In this document: positions 1 to 10,864 of the stretch, one piece after another | Numbering within the stretch: the first letter of the stretch is position 1 | How the letters are laid out: each line of letters starts with the position of its first letter | Assembly (NCBI GenBank): GCA_036925085.1 | Contig: JAUPFP010000006.1 | Location: 729,001-793,000 of the forward strand | DNA: 64,000 nucleotides | Source of the DNA: Brachycybe producta | Taxonomy: Eukaryota > Arthropoda > Diplopoda > Playtdesmida > Andrognathidae | Reading direction: 5' to 3' | Notes under the pieces: generated by a model | Seen by the model: the letters and a program-made list of their open reading frames with translations, nothing else | Told to the model about the DNA's origin: nothing | The model's database searches: none | Program-made: the position numbers and the translations under genes

Positions 1-333
1 ATCATATTATATTTAGAGACAGCTGATATTTGTAAAGTGAACCATAAAAATAGAGTGCAAGAAATTTGTTAGCAAAGTTGTCTGAAGTTAGTTAGATATA
101 ATTATTATTATGTAGAAATGGTTCTTAATTTGTGTCCTATATAATGATGTTTATCTCTGTCTCTACCTAGAGAGTATTTTAATTTTTAAGGGGCTGTTGA
201 CCAACCAAAAATAATAAAATTAATAAGAAATAAAACAATCGTAAAGGGGTGAAATGAGGAGGAGGATTTGGTAAAAGTCAAAGTTGGTGCTCAACTCATC
301 CAACTTTTGCATGAAACTTAGCAATCATTAATA

Positions 334-648
334 AGGCTCGGATTTATATGCAGTATCAAAGCAACTGTTTCTCAATTTGTCGCCAAAGTGTGCCAATTGT
401 GAAGTAATCATCATCATTATCATTATTAGAGTAACTGCAATTATGCTTTTTTTTCTCATCAAAAAAGCTGGTTAGAGGCTAGATGTCTAGTTGCTATTAG
501 TTGTAAACTAGAAAGTTCTAACCAGTGTTTTTATTTAAAAGAAAAACATAATTTGTTGGTTGATCTAAATGGGATTGTTATTTTACAATTGGCCCTTAAG
601 CCACAGATTGAGAAACATGTACTTGATATTGCATAAAAATCCGAACCC
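334..648. repeat. Foldback element, family B, copy 1
   Basis: The left end (GGCTCGGATTTATATGCA) and the right end (GCATAAAAATCCGAACC) are inverted copies. The inner arms match too: a segment ending in AAGTAATCATCATCATTAT faces one with ACAATTGGCCCTTAAGCC, and the centre holds GGTTAGAGGCTAG against its complement. The same layout recurs at about 26060, 39920, 47628 and 52360, so this is a dispersed MITE-like family of about 300 bp. There is no coding capacity. Confidence 0.75.
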
Positions 649-1274
649 TAGTCATTAAGAATACGTCCTTCTGTAGACTGAATCAAGCAAATGTGGAGGT
701 TTTTTTTATACCCTTTGACCCTTCATGGGAATGACAACACTTGTTGGGGATATTATTATCAACAGGCTTCTTTTTTTAGTGGGGATTTCAGTGTAATTCA
801 TTCCCACTTGATAGAACTCATAATTGCACTATTACATTTGAGCTGAGGCTTTTTTATATGTATTTCATATATTCATTATTTCAAATATTATAAGCCCCCC
901 CCCTCTTTTACCCTCAAAACTCTTTGTTCCCTTTCCCCCTTTTCATGAATTTCATTTACCATGAGTATTGGAGGTGGGAAGGAGGGGTAAAATGAGAAAA
1001 AATGGCGGTGGGGGAAAAACTGTCTATAGGCCTAATCTACATAATCAAACTTGAAAAAAATTGAAGCCTTGTAATTCCTGTGAAAACACCTGGACTCGTT
1101 TTGTTTAGAAGTGAGGCTAGAAGTCCTGTGTTTCGATGCGGTTTATAATTTTATCCACATTCAACATCAATAACAATTAATTAAATAAATCCCCTCAACT
1201 ATAAGGTTTTGATTCAAATTCAAGAAAGGTAGTTTGGCATTTGAAGTTTTGTACTTCAACTTTAAACCCTCTGA

Positions 1275-1650
1275 GCAGGGTTTCAATTAACATGAGAAAA
1301 AGGTTGGTTTTGCAGAGTAAACACCTCTTGAACTCAGGTTATTCTATCTTTCAGGAGCAAAATTAAGAGAAGCTTGAACTTTTTTTAAATGCTAGAAGGG
1401 TAACTCGTTCATTTAAGAGTAATTTCATGTTGATATTTATCAAAATAAGCTTTTTTTATGTGAGTTTGACAATGATTTAACTTTAGGTAGGCAATATTTT
1501 GTTGTTTTTTTCTGTGTTACTTTGAAAAATATCAACGTGAAAATAGGGTGGTTGAGCTACCCGGTCTAGTTTCTAGCACACTTTTAATTTCTCCTTAGTT
1601 TTGCTTCTGAAACTGTAGAATAACAAGAGTTCTAAAAAGGGTTATAGAGT
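1275..1650. repeat. Foldback element, family A
   Basis: This is the commonest repeat of the window. The left arm reads ATTCTATCTTTCAGGAGCAA then a GCTAGAAGGGTAACTC-type block and ATCAAAATAAGC. The right arm mirrors these with GAAAAATATCAACGTGAAAA, GGTTGAGCTACC and TCTAGTTTCTAGCACAC. Family hallmarks are GAAACTAGAA near each end, a GATATCTTTCAAAATAAACT block in each arm and a short centre. The preceding 1.27 kb holds only family B copy 1 and AT-rich unique sequence. Confidence 0.7.
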
Positions 1651-2989
1651 TCGCGGAAGGTTCCAGTGCTAAATACCCTTCTTGAATATGGGCCTAAATT
1701 ATCTATTGTCATTTGGAACACGAATTGTAACCCGGGTTTAACATTTATGGGATTTAAACTTTTTCAGAAGGGGAGTTTCTATTTAAAAAAAGGAGTGGAG
1801 GAGGCTATTGTCCCGCTCCCCTCTTTTATTATAAAAATATCCCTCTCTACTTTTATTAACTTATTAAATTATGCTAATGTAAAATATAAAAATCCAATTA
1901 ATATCTTTGATTTTATTCATTTGAAAAAAATATTCAAAATCTACATTAATATTTTAATTATGAATTTATGATTATTGAGCATTAAACATGAAGACAAAAA
2001 TTACCCTTATAAAAATAACAAATTCTAATAGATTGGATTTTTATTTAAATTTTTAAAATTTAAATTTCATATTTAGTCTTAATAAATTTATAATTTAATC
2101 TCTTCATTTTTTGTTGTAAAAATTATCTAAATCGAAGTCTAAATCATTTTGAGAGTGTTATACTTGTTTTCCACCAGGTTGCAGCACTTGTCAAGTATTC
2201 AATTTACTCCCTATTAAGTATTAACACAAAGGGGTATCCAAGATACGGCCTGCGAGTCACATCCTACTTATGAATTATTAATATTAATATCAATATCTCG
2301 AAATCTTAAATCATAACAATAACACAAAATATTCATTATAGAACATAGAATTGACACACCAACAAAGCATTGTTCACACTAGTTAGAATTTAAAGTGGTT
2401 TAAAGTTTAAAAAAGCCTCTTTAACTCTTGGTTGTTTTGTCTTCCAAGAAGAAATTTCAGGTACCATTCTAGTTTCTAACAAACATTCAATTTCTCCTTA
2501 ATGCTGCTCTCAAAATGCCGAATAAACAGCGTTTCCAATTCCCCTGTTCATAACACAAATCTATGCAATTATTTGTCAAAAAAAAAAAACATTTTTTATT
2601 TAAAATTTTCTAATGAAAAATATTTTTATTACATTATTTTTTTATTTAAATTAATTATAATTGTAAATTTAAGTATTATTAATAGATAAACAGTAAGTAA
2701 ACATAGAAAAAAATCGTATAAGGTTTTTTGGTGGCCCTCCTCTAAAATAGTTTGAGAACCCTTGGACTTAATGTAGCGGCCATATTGGTATTGTTTTCTG
2801 TCAGTGCACACAGGTGGCAGTACTTTACTTTGATGGTGTTTTCTTTCTTCCCGCTTTTTTTTCAAAATAGTTCAAAATGGTCTAAAATATGGCAACTTCG
2901 TTTAGTTCTTCTAGTTTTTCGTAAATCTTGAATTTTTTTTAAAAAAAGGCGTTCTCATCGTTTTTAACCCTCAGCCACCATTGAAAAAG
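1651..2989. other. AT-rich intergenic stretch without recognised gene
   Basis: I see no exon-like reading frame. The stretch is very AT-rich around 1860-2110. A segment at about 2730-2765 (containing AGTTTGAGAACCCTTGG) resembles the decayed terminus of a hAT-type transposon. The short frames on both strands have low-complexity translations and no splice context, so I do not call them genes. Confidence 0.5.
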
Positions 2990-3720
2990 ATTCAAGTTCT
3001 GATTATTCTGTCTTTTCAGGAGCAAAATGAAAAGAAACTAGAATGTATTTTAGAAACTAGAAGGGTAGCCCAATCACATAAAAAGTATTCATGTGGATAT
3101 CTTTCAAAATAAGCTTTTTATGTCAGTTTGAAAATGATCCAACTTTAAGCAGACGACATTTTTTAATGTCTTGTCTGTAAAAAGTTTATTTTAAAAGATA
3201 TCAACAACAAAATACCCAAAAGTGATGAAGTTACCTTTCTAGTTTGTAGAACACTTGTGCTTCTCTTAATTTTATGTGAAAATATTTCTAAGTGGTTCAG
3301 CTACCCTTCTAGTTTCCAAAACACTATCATCTCTTAATCTTGCTCTTCTAAAGGACAGAAGAATAATCAAAGTTCGAAAATTCTGGTTAATTCTATCTTT
3401 CAGAAGAGAAACTTGAATGTTTTTTAGAAACTAGAATGGTAGTTCAATCACTTAAAGATATTTTCATGATGATATCTTTCAAATTAAACTTTCTACGTGA
3501 GTTTGAAAATGACCCAACTTTTTAAGTAGAAGATATTTTTTTTAAAATTTTTGTGTCTATAAAAAGTTTATTTTGAAAGATTTCTAAACATGAAAATAGC
3601 CTTAAGTGATTGATCTACCCTTCTAGTTTCTAAAACACAAGTTTGTCTTATTTTTTTTCTTCTGAAAAGACAGAATATAATGAAGAGTACGGCAAATCAG
3701 CTTTTCATAAACCCCTCTTA
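2990..3720. repeat. Two adjacent copies of foldback family A
   Basis: Copy one runs to about 3375 and copy two from about 3376. Each has a left arm with ATTCTGTCTTTTCAGGAGCA or its variant, GAAACTAGAA(G/T)GGTAG, a GATATCTTTCAAA block and the mirrored right arm ending in CTACCCTTCTAGTTTC. The pair lies just beyond the 3' end of the GPCR coding region. Confidence 0.7.
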
Positions 3721-3797
3721 ATGTGGTCAGTTTCTATTTTATTTGTTAAATTCTTCAAGACCTTAAGGCAGACAAAAATCCTTAATTAATTAATTAA

Positions 3798-4454
3798 TTA
3801 CAAGACCACATGGTTTTCAGTTGTTGTATTATTAAATCGACAACAATTCTCATTCCTCATTCTAAAAATCCAATTAAAACAAATCATTTTATTATTAGAT
3901 TTGTGTCTTGATGAGAGTCTTTGAAACATTCTCATTTGTATGGAAGAATTTCCTGACATTCTGGGTGAACTGCAGGAACTGTCCATTCTGATTAAATTCA
4001 TCACTTGATTATTATTAAATTTATTGATTGTTCCACCGGACACATCCTGAGATGAAGTCGGTGTATCCGATGAGGACTGAGGACGAAGACAAGATGTGGT
4101 CGAATGACCGCATCTTAATCGTCTTCCTCCTGTTCCACCTTCTCCTTCGAGACTCCGAATGTTCCTTGTGTCAGATGTGTCGTCGCCGACATTCCTCATA
4201 CACATGTTGCAACATAAGAGTAATAGAAAGATACTACGAAATCCATGCCTAAATCTTGCACTCATGGCGGCATAAATGAAAGGATTAATGCAAGAGTTGG
4301 CAAATGCGAATAAATTGATGCTGAGCATCGTGAAGAAGAATTGCCCTTTGTGTAAAAATGAATCTGTTTGAAATTGCGTTACTATGGTGACCATGAAATA
4401 CGGTGTCCAGGAAACGGCATAAGCAACTATAACCACAATGATCATTTTAGCTAC
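3798..4454 (-). CDS. Peptide-type GPCR, coding exon 3 (TM6, TM7, C-terminal tail)
   Basis: This is the last coding exon of the receptor, residues 271-488 of the assembled protein. It starts after a polypyrimidine-CAAG acceptor and reads VAKMIIVVIVAYAVSWTPYF, which is TM6 with the conserved proline. TM7 follows with the NPxxY motif as NPFIY (327-331), then a basic SARFRHGF helix 8 region. The tail is about 140 residues, rich in Ser, Asn and Arg, with Cys residues soon after helix 8 (LLLLCCNMC) that could be palmitoylated. A TAA stop is followed at once by a short (TTAA)n run. The frame joins exon 2 exactly in phase 0 (..NRRK|VAKM..). In this family TM6 and TM7 move on activation to admit the G protein. 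Confidence 0.9.
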   Translation of the reverse strand, partial: VAKMIIVVIVAYAVSWTPYFMVTIVTQFQTDSFLHKGQFFFTMLSINLFAFANSCINPFIYAAMSARFRHGFRSIFLLLLCCNMCMRNVGDDTSDTRNIRSLEGEGGTGGRRLRCGHSTTSCLRPQSSSDTPTSSQDVSGGTINKFNNNQVMNLIRMDSSCSSPRMSGNSSIQMRMFQRLSSRHKSNNKMICFNWIFRMRNENCCRFNNTTTENHVVL

Positions 4455-5087
4455 CTTGAAAAAAAAATAATAATTATTAATTGCAACTTTTACAATTGGG
4501 GGGGGGGGGGACTGAATAGATATTTATTTTGTTTGTTTGTTCACTGCTGCAGTGGCTAATGCGGACGTTTTTTGAAAATTTGGACGTGAAAAAGTCAAGC
4601 GAACGTTTGTTAGAAACAACATTATGAAAAAATTCAAATTGTTTTCAAAACTAGAATGGTAAAAGATTATGCTAAAAGTTTTTTTTTAATGACAATGTCT
4701 TTAAAAAATAAACAATTTTATAGTTCAGTTTGAAAATGATCCGTTTTTAAAAGGTTTTTCCATTGACATTTCATGAAAAACTATTTTCGGCCATTTTCAA
4801 ACTCTCATAAAAAGTTTATTTTGAAAGATATCGTCATGAAAAAACTTTTAGCATTATTACTAACTATTCTAGTTTCTAAAACAAATTGATTTTTTTTTGT
4901 CATGTTTCTTCTGAAAAATGTTTGCTTGAAAAATATAAATTTTCTCAAAACCACCGTTGCATTTGGGGAGACAAAAACTAAATAAATATCTATTCAACCA
5001 CCTTAATTTTTCACTTAGGAAAAACAAGAATAATTAAGAGTTCGAAAAATCAGCTTTGTTAAACTATTATTAACCAATGTTAATTAC
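4455..5087 (-). repeat. GPCR intron 2, filled by a diverged family A foldback
   Basis: This 633-bp intron has donor GTAATT and acceptor TTTTTCAAG. From about 4600 to 4900 it contains TTTTCAAAACTAGAATGG, a central segment, then AAAAAGTTTATTTTGAAAGA and TATTCTAGTTTCTAAAAC, which is the family A arm pattern in a diverged form. A very similar diverged copy lies at about 50225-50545. A run of about 12 G sits near 4499. Confidence 0.7.
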
Positions 5088-5448
5088 TTTTCGCCTGTTT
5101 GTTTCCTGTCGCCTTAAACTTCCTTGTCGATGAAACGGAATTCCTCGCATTAAAACTCGAATTATACAAACACAAGTTCCGCTGATGAAACATAATGGCA
5201 AAAGGTAGATGAAAAGGAATAGAAAAATGAAGTAGGAACGACGGAATTCCTCACTGAAACTGTCAAAACAAGTGAGCCGAGCCATCGTGCCGTAATCGCT
5301 GTGAAGATTGTTGGCGTAAGCTTCGGCCGGATACAAAAAAGGTGCGGCCACAAGGCAGGGAGTCACCCAGATAAATAGTAGAATGCATTTGGCTCGAGAT
5401 TTACTGTGGTGCATTCGAGATTCCAATGGATGAACTATGGCGAAATAA
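5088..5448 (-). CDS. Peptide-type GPCR, coding exon 2 (TM4, TM5)
   Basis: This is the middle exon, residues 150 (split codon) to 270. The acceptor is AAATAATAG and the first base completes the Arg codon of the E-R-Y motif, giving ERYFAIVHPLES at the TM3/ICL2 junction. TM4 carries the conserved Trp (FIWVTPCLVAAPF). Extracellular loop 2 carries Cys210, the expected disulphide partner of Cys125. TM5 contains a Pro (FIYLLPLCFI). ICL3 is short and basic (RRQETNRRK). The donor GTAATT leaves phase 0. The next upstream exon is 38 kb away. The exon is assigned to this gene because both the phase and the missing TM segments fit exactly. Confidence 0.9.
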
Positions 5449-5509
5449 CTATTATTTGAGAAAAAGAAGAAAAACCAGCCATTAAAATATGCAAATGTAT
5501 GTTAAGGAG

Positions 5510-6010
5510 AAATGGATTGTTTTAGATGTGAAAACACATCCATTAAAATGTTGGTAAAAAATGCGTAAAAATAATTTTATAAAACCACAAGTGAAGCCAA
5601 CACATTGGCGCACGTGCTGATTTTTTTCTGGTTTTTTAAAATAATTTTTACGTATTTTTACGAGCATTTTAATGGATTTTTTTTGCTTACGAGTGCGTAC
5701 TCAATGGAATTTATCATAAAAGTTAGAAATTCGCGATTTTGAAATAGTTTTTTAAAAATAGAACCGCACTTAGCAATTTTTTGTTATTCTATCACTTGAT
5801 CAGCATATATTTAAGGTGCAGATTGCACTTTGAACCATCAAAATTGGACAACTTTAAATATGAAAAATAAACATATTGCCGCCGCGACTGTGTGTTATTT
5901 TAAAAATGAACATTTTTTCTTTAACATCGGGTCTATGGGCTCAATAGAAAAACGATGCTAGCGCTCTTTGCGGTAATTTTTCGAAGTAATTTTGCGATGT
6001 AGCCTCTTAA
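5510..6010. repeat. Foldback element, family G, copy 1
   Basis: This stretch matches 28315-28795. The outer part is in inverted orientation (for example TAGCGCTCTTTGCGGTAATT against its complement, and TATCACTTGATCAGCATATA). A near-palindromic core carries GCACGTGCTGATTTTTTTCT in the same orientation in both copies. The right end is AGCCTCTTAA, shared with family F. It lies in intron 1, about 60 bp from exon 2. Confidence 0.7.
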
Positions 6011-6387
6011 AGTATAAAACGGCTCTCTTAACTCTGAATATATATTCTGTCTTTCAGGTGCAAAAACTTCTTTAAAAGAAATTCAACATTTCTATCAAAT
6101 TAGAAAGAAGAAAAAAATTGCGCCATCTTTTAGTGACTTTTTAATTAGCTAGAAGCGTTTCCATCTTATTTAGAAAACTTTAAATCTGATAAAATCTATA
6201 GAAAAGAAAAAGACTAAAAGTATTTTCATGTTTCTTATCTTAAAAAATAAATGTTTTATGACATTTTTAATGCGGATAAAGTTGAACAAGAAAAAATGCT
6301 TTACATTTATTTGTTCCTACTTTAAAAAAAAAACTACAAAGAAAAGTCTATTCTTATCAAAAATGATGAACAATGTGTTAATCTCGA

Positions 6388-6636
6388 TTAAGGTCGATTC
6401 ACATTAGATGGAAACGTCACTCACTCACTCCCTGTCGCGTCAATTAACGTTTTATCGTCTATGAATGGTTGTGACGGTGCCGGTTCGCACGTTCAATCTT
6501 TCAGAATTAACTGTCAATGTCACGAGCTGTAACGTCAAAACATTCTTTTCAAGAATGGCCACCGTCCCGTCAAGTCCGTTAAGTCCAATATACCATATGA
6601 TGACGGTACTGTCCGTATAATGTGAATTGGCCTTAA
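6388..6636. repeat. MITE with terminal inverted repeats at TTAA sites
   Basis: The left end TTAAGGTCGATTCACATTA and the right end TAATGTGAATTGGCCTTAA are inverted repeats matching at 17 of 19 positions. Each is bounded by TTAA, which may be the target duplication. The interior (about 210 bp) is richer in GC than its surroundings and contains several ACGTCA/TGACG-like words. There is no open frame. TTAA targeting is typical of piggyBac-like elements, but the termini do not show a clear piggyBac end, so the superfamily stays open. Confidence 0.65.
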
Positions 6637-6639
6637 ATT

Positions 6640-6905
6640 TCTCTTACATTTTTTAAGGTGTTAATGTTCCTCTTTAAATATGGTTATTTTATCTTTCAGG
6701 CGCAAAATTTAGAAGAAAACACTTAAATGTATTTTAGAAACTAGAACGGTAGCTAAATCACTTAATATTTTAAAGATATCTTTCAAAATAAACTTTTATA
6801 AAGAAAAAAAGTAATGATTATTCTGTCTTTTCAGGTGCAAAATGAAGAGAAACTTGAAAGTGTTTTAGAAACTAGAAGGGGTAGCTCAATCACTTAATAC
6901 CTAGT
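6640..6905. repeat. Foldback family A, partial copies
   Basis: Two left-arm fragments lie here. One is at about 6686-6800 (TTATCTTTCAGGCGCAAAAT then GAAACTAGAACGGTAGC). The other is at about 6815-6900 (TTCTGTCTTTTCAGGTGCAA then GAAACTAGAAGGGG). The right arms are missing, so these are truncated copies. Confidence 0.6.
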
Positions 6906-6934
6906 AGTAGTAACACACCTGATAATTTAAATGC

Positions 6935-7170
6935 ATTTAAATAATAAACGTGTTCTACAGAGCCCTGTGAAGGACAAACAAACAATATATCGAATTCAAT
7001 TTATATTCAGTTTATATATTTACTTAAATATATAAACCATATTGACAAAATATGGATTTAGTATTTTTCAATTTAAAATATTAATAATAAAGTCAATTTT
7101 TATTTGGTTTTCATGTCCTTAACTGGATTCCGCATAATATTGAATTCATTTAACTCATGCGTGTACAAGG
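6935..7170. repeat. Dispersed repeat family I, copy 1
   Basis: It begins near ACGTGTTCTACAGAGCCC, contains AATATTAATAATAAAGTCAA, and ends with ACTGGATTCCGCATAATATT and AATTCATTTAACTCATGCGT. The same order of blocks occurs at 33622-33915 and, inverted, at 63800-64000. There is no coding capacity. Confidence 0.65.
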
Positions 7171-7660
7171 TATAAGGGTGTCTTCATTTTGATATCTTTC
7201 AAAATGAGCTTTTTAGATGTTTAAAAAAAGACTCACATTTAAGCAGACAATATTTTTTTCAATTTTGTCTATAAAAAGTTTATTATGAAAAAGGTATTAT
7301 TAAAGGTAATTTTAAAGTGTAAATTGCCTCTGAAACTTTTAATTATTCTGTCTTTCAAGTGCAAAATCAAGAGAAAATTGAAAGTGTTTTTTTGAAACTA
7401 GAATGATATCTAAATCACTTAATATTTTCACGTTGATATCTTTCAAAATTTGCTTTTCATTTCAGTTTAAAAATGATCTAATTTTAAAATAACGATATTT
7501 TTTTTTTCTTCAATTTTTGGTCTGTAAAAAATTTATTTTAAAAGATATCAACATGAAAATAACCATTAATTGATTGCGATATCCTTCTAGTTTCTAACAC
7601 ACTTTCAGTTTTTTCTTCTTCTTAGTATTGCTCCTGAATTGTAGAATAAACAAAAAAAAT
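7171..7660. repeat. Foldback family A, two copies
   Basis: A right-half fragment (7180-7300) precedes a fuller copy from about 7330. The fuller copy has TTCTGTCTTTCAAGTGCAAA, GAAACTAGAATGATATCT, a GATATCTTTCAAAATTTGC block, and the mirrored TATCCTTCTAGTTTCTAACA near 7575. Confidence 0.65.
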
Positions 7661-7838
7661 ATATCGACTTTTTGAGTTAATGGTTTCAGCTAATCTGATA
7701 AAAGATAAAACCGTTTTTACAATTTTTCTATTGACTTTTGCGGATTAATGATGACATTTGATTCGGATCGAATCGTTGCTTATTTTTTATCCTTTTTACT
7801 TTAAACTTGTTTCAAAAAACAGCATTCGGTTTTTAAAG

Positions 7839-8043
7839 ACAGGCAATTAGAAATCGGGACAAACAGAAGTTGTCTCGCCCTTTTTACGACGACCGGCAAC
7901 TTCTAATTGGTTGGTTATGTAGTCTGACGTCACATGCTCCGCCCTTTTCAACGTCGAACCACACAACAAACCAATTAGTAGTTGCCGTTCGTCATAAAAA
8001 GGGCGGAGCCAACTTCTGTTCATTCCGTTTTCTAATTGCCTGT
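7839..8043. repeat. Long-armed foldback, family D, copy 1
   Basis: This is a nearly perfect hairpin of about 205 bp. The left arm has ACAGGCAATTAGAAATCGGG, GCCCTTTTTACGACGACCGG and CAACTTCTAATTGGTTGGTT. The right arm mirrors it with ACCAATTAGTAGTTGCCGTT, CGTCATAAAAAGGGCGGAGC and CGTTTTCTAATTGCCTGT. A second copy is at 62869-63080. The arms are long enough to form double-stranded RNA if transcribed. Confidence 0.8.
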
Positions 8044-8394
8044 TTTTTTAAAGTCTTACTTAATATCAATCTTGAAAATAACAAGATTCAAAGTTTGAAT
8101 CTCTAGAGAAAACATTGAAATGCTTTCAATCGAAATTTATCCGCAATTTATTTTCTAGTATATAACGCTCGTAGCTATTTAAACATTATATTGTATTTAT
8201 TCAGTTTCTAAATTGTTTGCATACCTTTTTTTGGGCAGGGGGGTGGGATTCTTGTTGAAAAATCTTATTTATTTAAAAATAAACAATAGGTTTCCACTTT
8301 TTAAATTTTTCTAAGGAACGAGATCCCTGACGGGAGGCAATCACTGCTAACAAGAACCATAGGGTTATTCAATTACGTTTATGAACGAACAGCA

Positions 8395-8840
8395 AGCTAA
8401 TTTTAGGAACTCTTTGATTATTATTGGCTTTTAGGAAAGCAAATTTAAAAGAAACTAGAAAAGTATTTTAGAAACTAGAAGAGTAACTGACTCACTTAAA
8501 GAATGGTTTTCATAATGATATCTTCCTAGAGTTATAAAGACAATGGAACTCTCTTCCTGAGGAAGTGGTGATTGGGGATAATTTTGTTTTATGGGATTGA
8601 CAATTGTATATTTATTTATATATGTGCTTGACAATGCTTAATACTGCATCTGGACTTTTATGTCCCTCTGCCATAGGCCTAGTTAGCTGCTAGCAGAATA
8701 CTTTTTTGTAATTGTAATGTTTTTTAAATAAACTTTTTATGCGAGTTTGAAAATGAAAAACAAATTTAAGCAGACGATAATTTTTAATTTTTGTTTATGA
8801 AAAGTTTATTTTGAAAGATATCAGAATGAAATTACTTTTT
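8395..8840. repeat. Foldback family A copy split by a LINE fragment
   Basis: The left arm (ACTAGAAAAGTATTTTAGAA, GAAACTAGAAGAGTAACTG) runs to TAATGATATCTTCC near 8525. The family sequence resumes near 8715 (TAAATAAACTTTTTATGCGA, then AAGTTTATTTTGAAAGATAT). The intervening 190 bp is a LINE-like tail annotated separately. Confidence 0.6.
8528..8715 (+). mobile_element. 3' tail of a non-LTR retrotransposon (LINE)
   Basis: A short frame reads WNSLPEEVV, the kind of peptide found at the extreme C-terminus of many animal LINE reverse-transcriptase proteins. It is followed by a noncoding tail with ATGTCCCTCTGCCATAGGCC. No upstream reverse-transcriptase domain is present, as expected for a 5'-truncated insertion. 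It interrupts a family A foldback. The assignment rests on this short peptide and tail only. Confidence 0.5.
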
Positions 8841-8859
8841 TAAAATAGTTTCTGAAAAG

Positions 8860-9400
8860 CTGATATTCAAACTCTTGATTATTTCTGTTTTTCAGAAGGA
8901 AAAAATTAAGAGAAACTAGAAAGTGTTTTAGGCACTAGAAGGGTAGTTCAATCATTTAAGGGTCATTTCGTGTTGATATATTTGAAAATCAATTTTAATG
9001 CCTTGTTTCCACTGAGATAAAAATTTGAACTTTTTGAAAGTTTCAACTGGTGAAAAATTGAACAAACGTGGCTCCCTTCGCCTATGATAGTGAATAGGTG
9101 GAGTGGTCACATTTCTTCTATTTTTCACTAGTTGAAATTTTCAAAAAGTTCAAATTTTCACTTCAGTGGAAACAAGGCCAAGGCCTTATAGACAAAAAAT
9201 TTAAAAAATATCGTCTATTTAAAGTTGGGTCATTTTCCAAACTCGCATAAAAAAAAGCTTATTTTGAAAGATATCAACCTGAAAAATCTTAAAAATAATT
9301 GAGCCTACCCCTTCTAGTTTCTAAAACACTTTCTAGTTTCTTTTTATTTTGCACCTGAAAGACAGAATAATTAAGAGTTTGAGACTCGTTTACACTTTGA
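8860..9400. repeat. Foldback family A copy with a family C element nested inside
   Basis: The left half (8870-8997, with ACTAGAAAGTGTTTTAGGCA) and the right half (9183-9400, with AAAGCTTATTTTGAAAGATA, CTTCTAGTTTCTAAAACACT and CACCTGAAAGACAGAATAAT) belong to one family A copy. The family C element at 8998-9180 sits between them, so family C was active after this copy of family A was in place. Confidence 0.7.
8998..9180. repeat. Foldback element, family C, copy 1
   Basis: The ends GCCTTGTTTCCACTG and CAGTGGAAACAAGGC are perfect inverted repeats. The inner arms TTTCAACTGGTGAAAAATTG and TTTTTCACTAGTTGAAATTT also pair. It is about 183 bp and noncoding. Other copies are at 11899-12062 and 26346-26530. 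Confidence 0.8.
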
Positions 9401-9479
9401 AACTATTTTAACTTTTTTTTAACTTTTTACTAGAATAATCAAATGAATGTGGAAAAATACACGATGAAAGATAAACTTT

Positions 9480-10147
9480 TTTTATTAAAGCAACATGAAA
9501 CGTGAAATTTGATCATTTTCAAATTGCCAATAGAAGATTGATTTTAAAAGTCATCATCAATCATCATGATGTAAAAGAAAATCTGAAGTTATTTTTAGAA
9601 ACTAGAAGAGTAGTAGACGGTTATATTAAAAGTGTTTTCGTAATATTTTCTGACAAGGGGTACCTCGTATATTTAGTTTATTGTAAATATTGCATATTTG
9701 CTCATATTTCTAGTTTTTCTAGATTATCGAAATAATAAAATGCAAGATGGCGCTTAAAGCGAGAGTGTAAATAATGAAATTTAACAAATTAGAATATTTC
9801 TATAAACGTCTTTTGCTAATTAAGATGGTTTTATAAACAGCCGATTTCCTTTTAGTAGAGCAAAATTAAAAAAAAACTAGAAGGGCAGTTCAATCACCTG
9901 ATAATATTTTTATGTTTGATATCTTTCAAAATAAACTTTCTTTGTAAGTTTGAAAATGAGCCAACATTAAGCAGACGATATTTTTTGTCTATTAAAAAGT
10001 TTATTTTTAAAGATATCAATACGAAAACACCATTAAGTGATAGCGCTACTTTTCTAGTTTCTAGAACACATTCTAGTTTTTCTTCTGAAAAAAACAAACA
10101 AAATAATCATAATCAAGAGTTCGGAAATCATTTGTTCATAAATCATG
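9480..10147. repeat. Foldback family A, one diverged and one good copy
   Basis: A diverged copy at about 9490-9760 shows TTTTAGAAACTAGAAGAGTA. A better copy at about 9780-10130 has AAAACTAGAAGGGCAGTTCA, GATATCTTTCAAAATAAACT, a centre, then AAGTTTATTTTTAAAGATAT, TACTTTTCTAGTTTCTAGAA and a tail. It abuts the family F element. Confidence 0.65.
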
Positions 10148-10864
10148 TTAAGAGCCTAGATCCACGTCGTCCATCTTGTTGTTTTGAGCAGACGACAACG
10201 AGACAAATGAGTGTTCTTATATGGTGTTACTAAAACTGCAAGAAATCGCCTCACAATCGCTCAATTCAAATACAGTAAAGCGCAAAATTAAAAAAAAAGT
10301 ATTGTTCTTCACGTGCTCGATTTATATAATTTTTGAAAAGGTCCTTCTATTTTTAAACAAGGTTCAAAGTCGTTCGTTTTTTTAACCCCATGTTAAATCC
10401 CATTGGATCAAAAACCGTCCCACAAACATTTGAAAAACTCTCGTTAAAACTGATTTAGAACAATAACAAAATAATTAGCACATACATTCATGTATTGGCT
10501 TCACGATGTTTCGTTTTTATAAATTTTGAAAAGGTCCTTCTATTTTTTTAATAACGTTTAAAATCGTACGTTTTTAAACTCCATGTTAAATCCCATAGGA
10601 GCAAAAAACCGTCACCCAAACATTTGAAGAACTCCCGTTAAAAACAACTCAGAACAATAACAAAATAATTATTACGTGCATTAATCTACTGGCTTCACAA
10701 TGTTTTCTTTTTATAAGGTTAGCACGCGAAATTATTTTTCAATTAATTATTATGTGACTTCGAACCGGGAGAAAAAACGTTAAAAAACCGTTTTTCAATC
10801 AACAACGATCGCAGCGCCTACATTCGGAGAAATTTTGAACTAAACGATGTATCTAGCCTCTTAA
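10148..10864. repeat. Family F element, copy 1, with two internal tandem units
   Basis: The left end is TTAAGAGCCTAGATCCACGT and the right end is ATGTATCTAGCCTCTTAA, so the termini are inverted repeats bounded by TTAA. The interior holds two units of about 194 bp, each with TTTTGAAAAGGTCCTTCTAT, a CCATGTTAAATCCCAT block and GTTAAAA. The sequence is the reverse complement of 35189-36098, which has three units. Confidence 0.75.
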
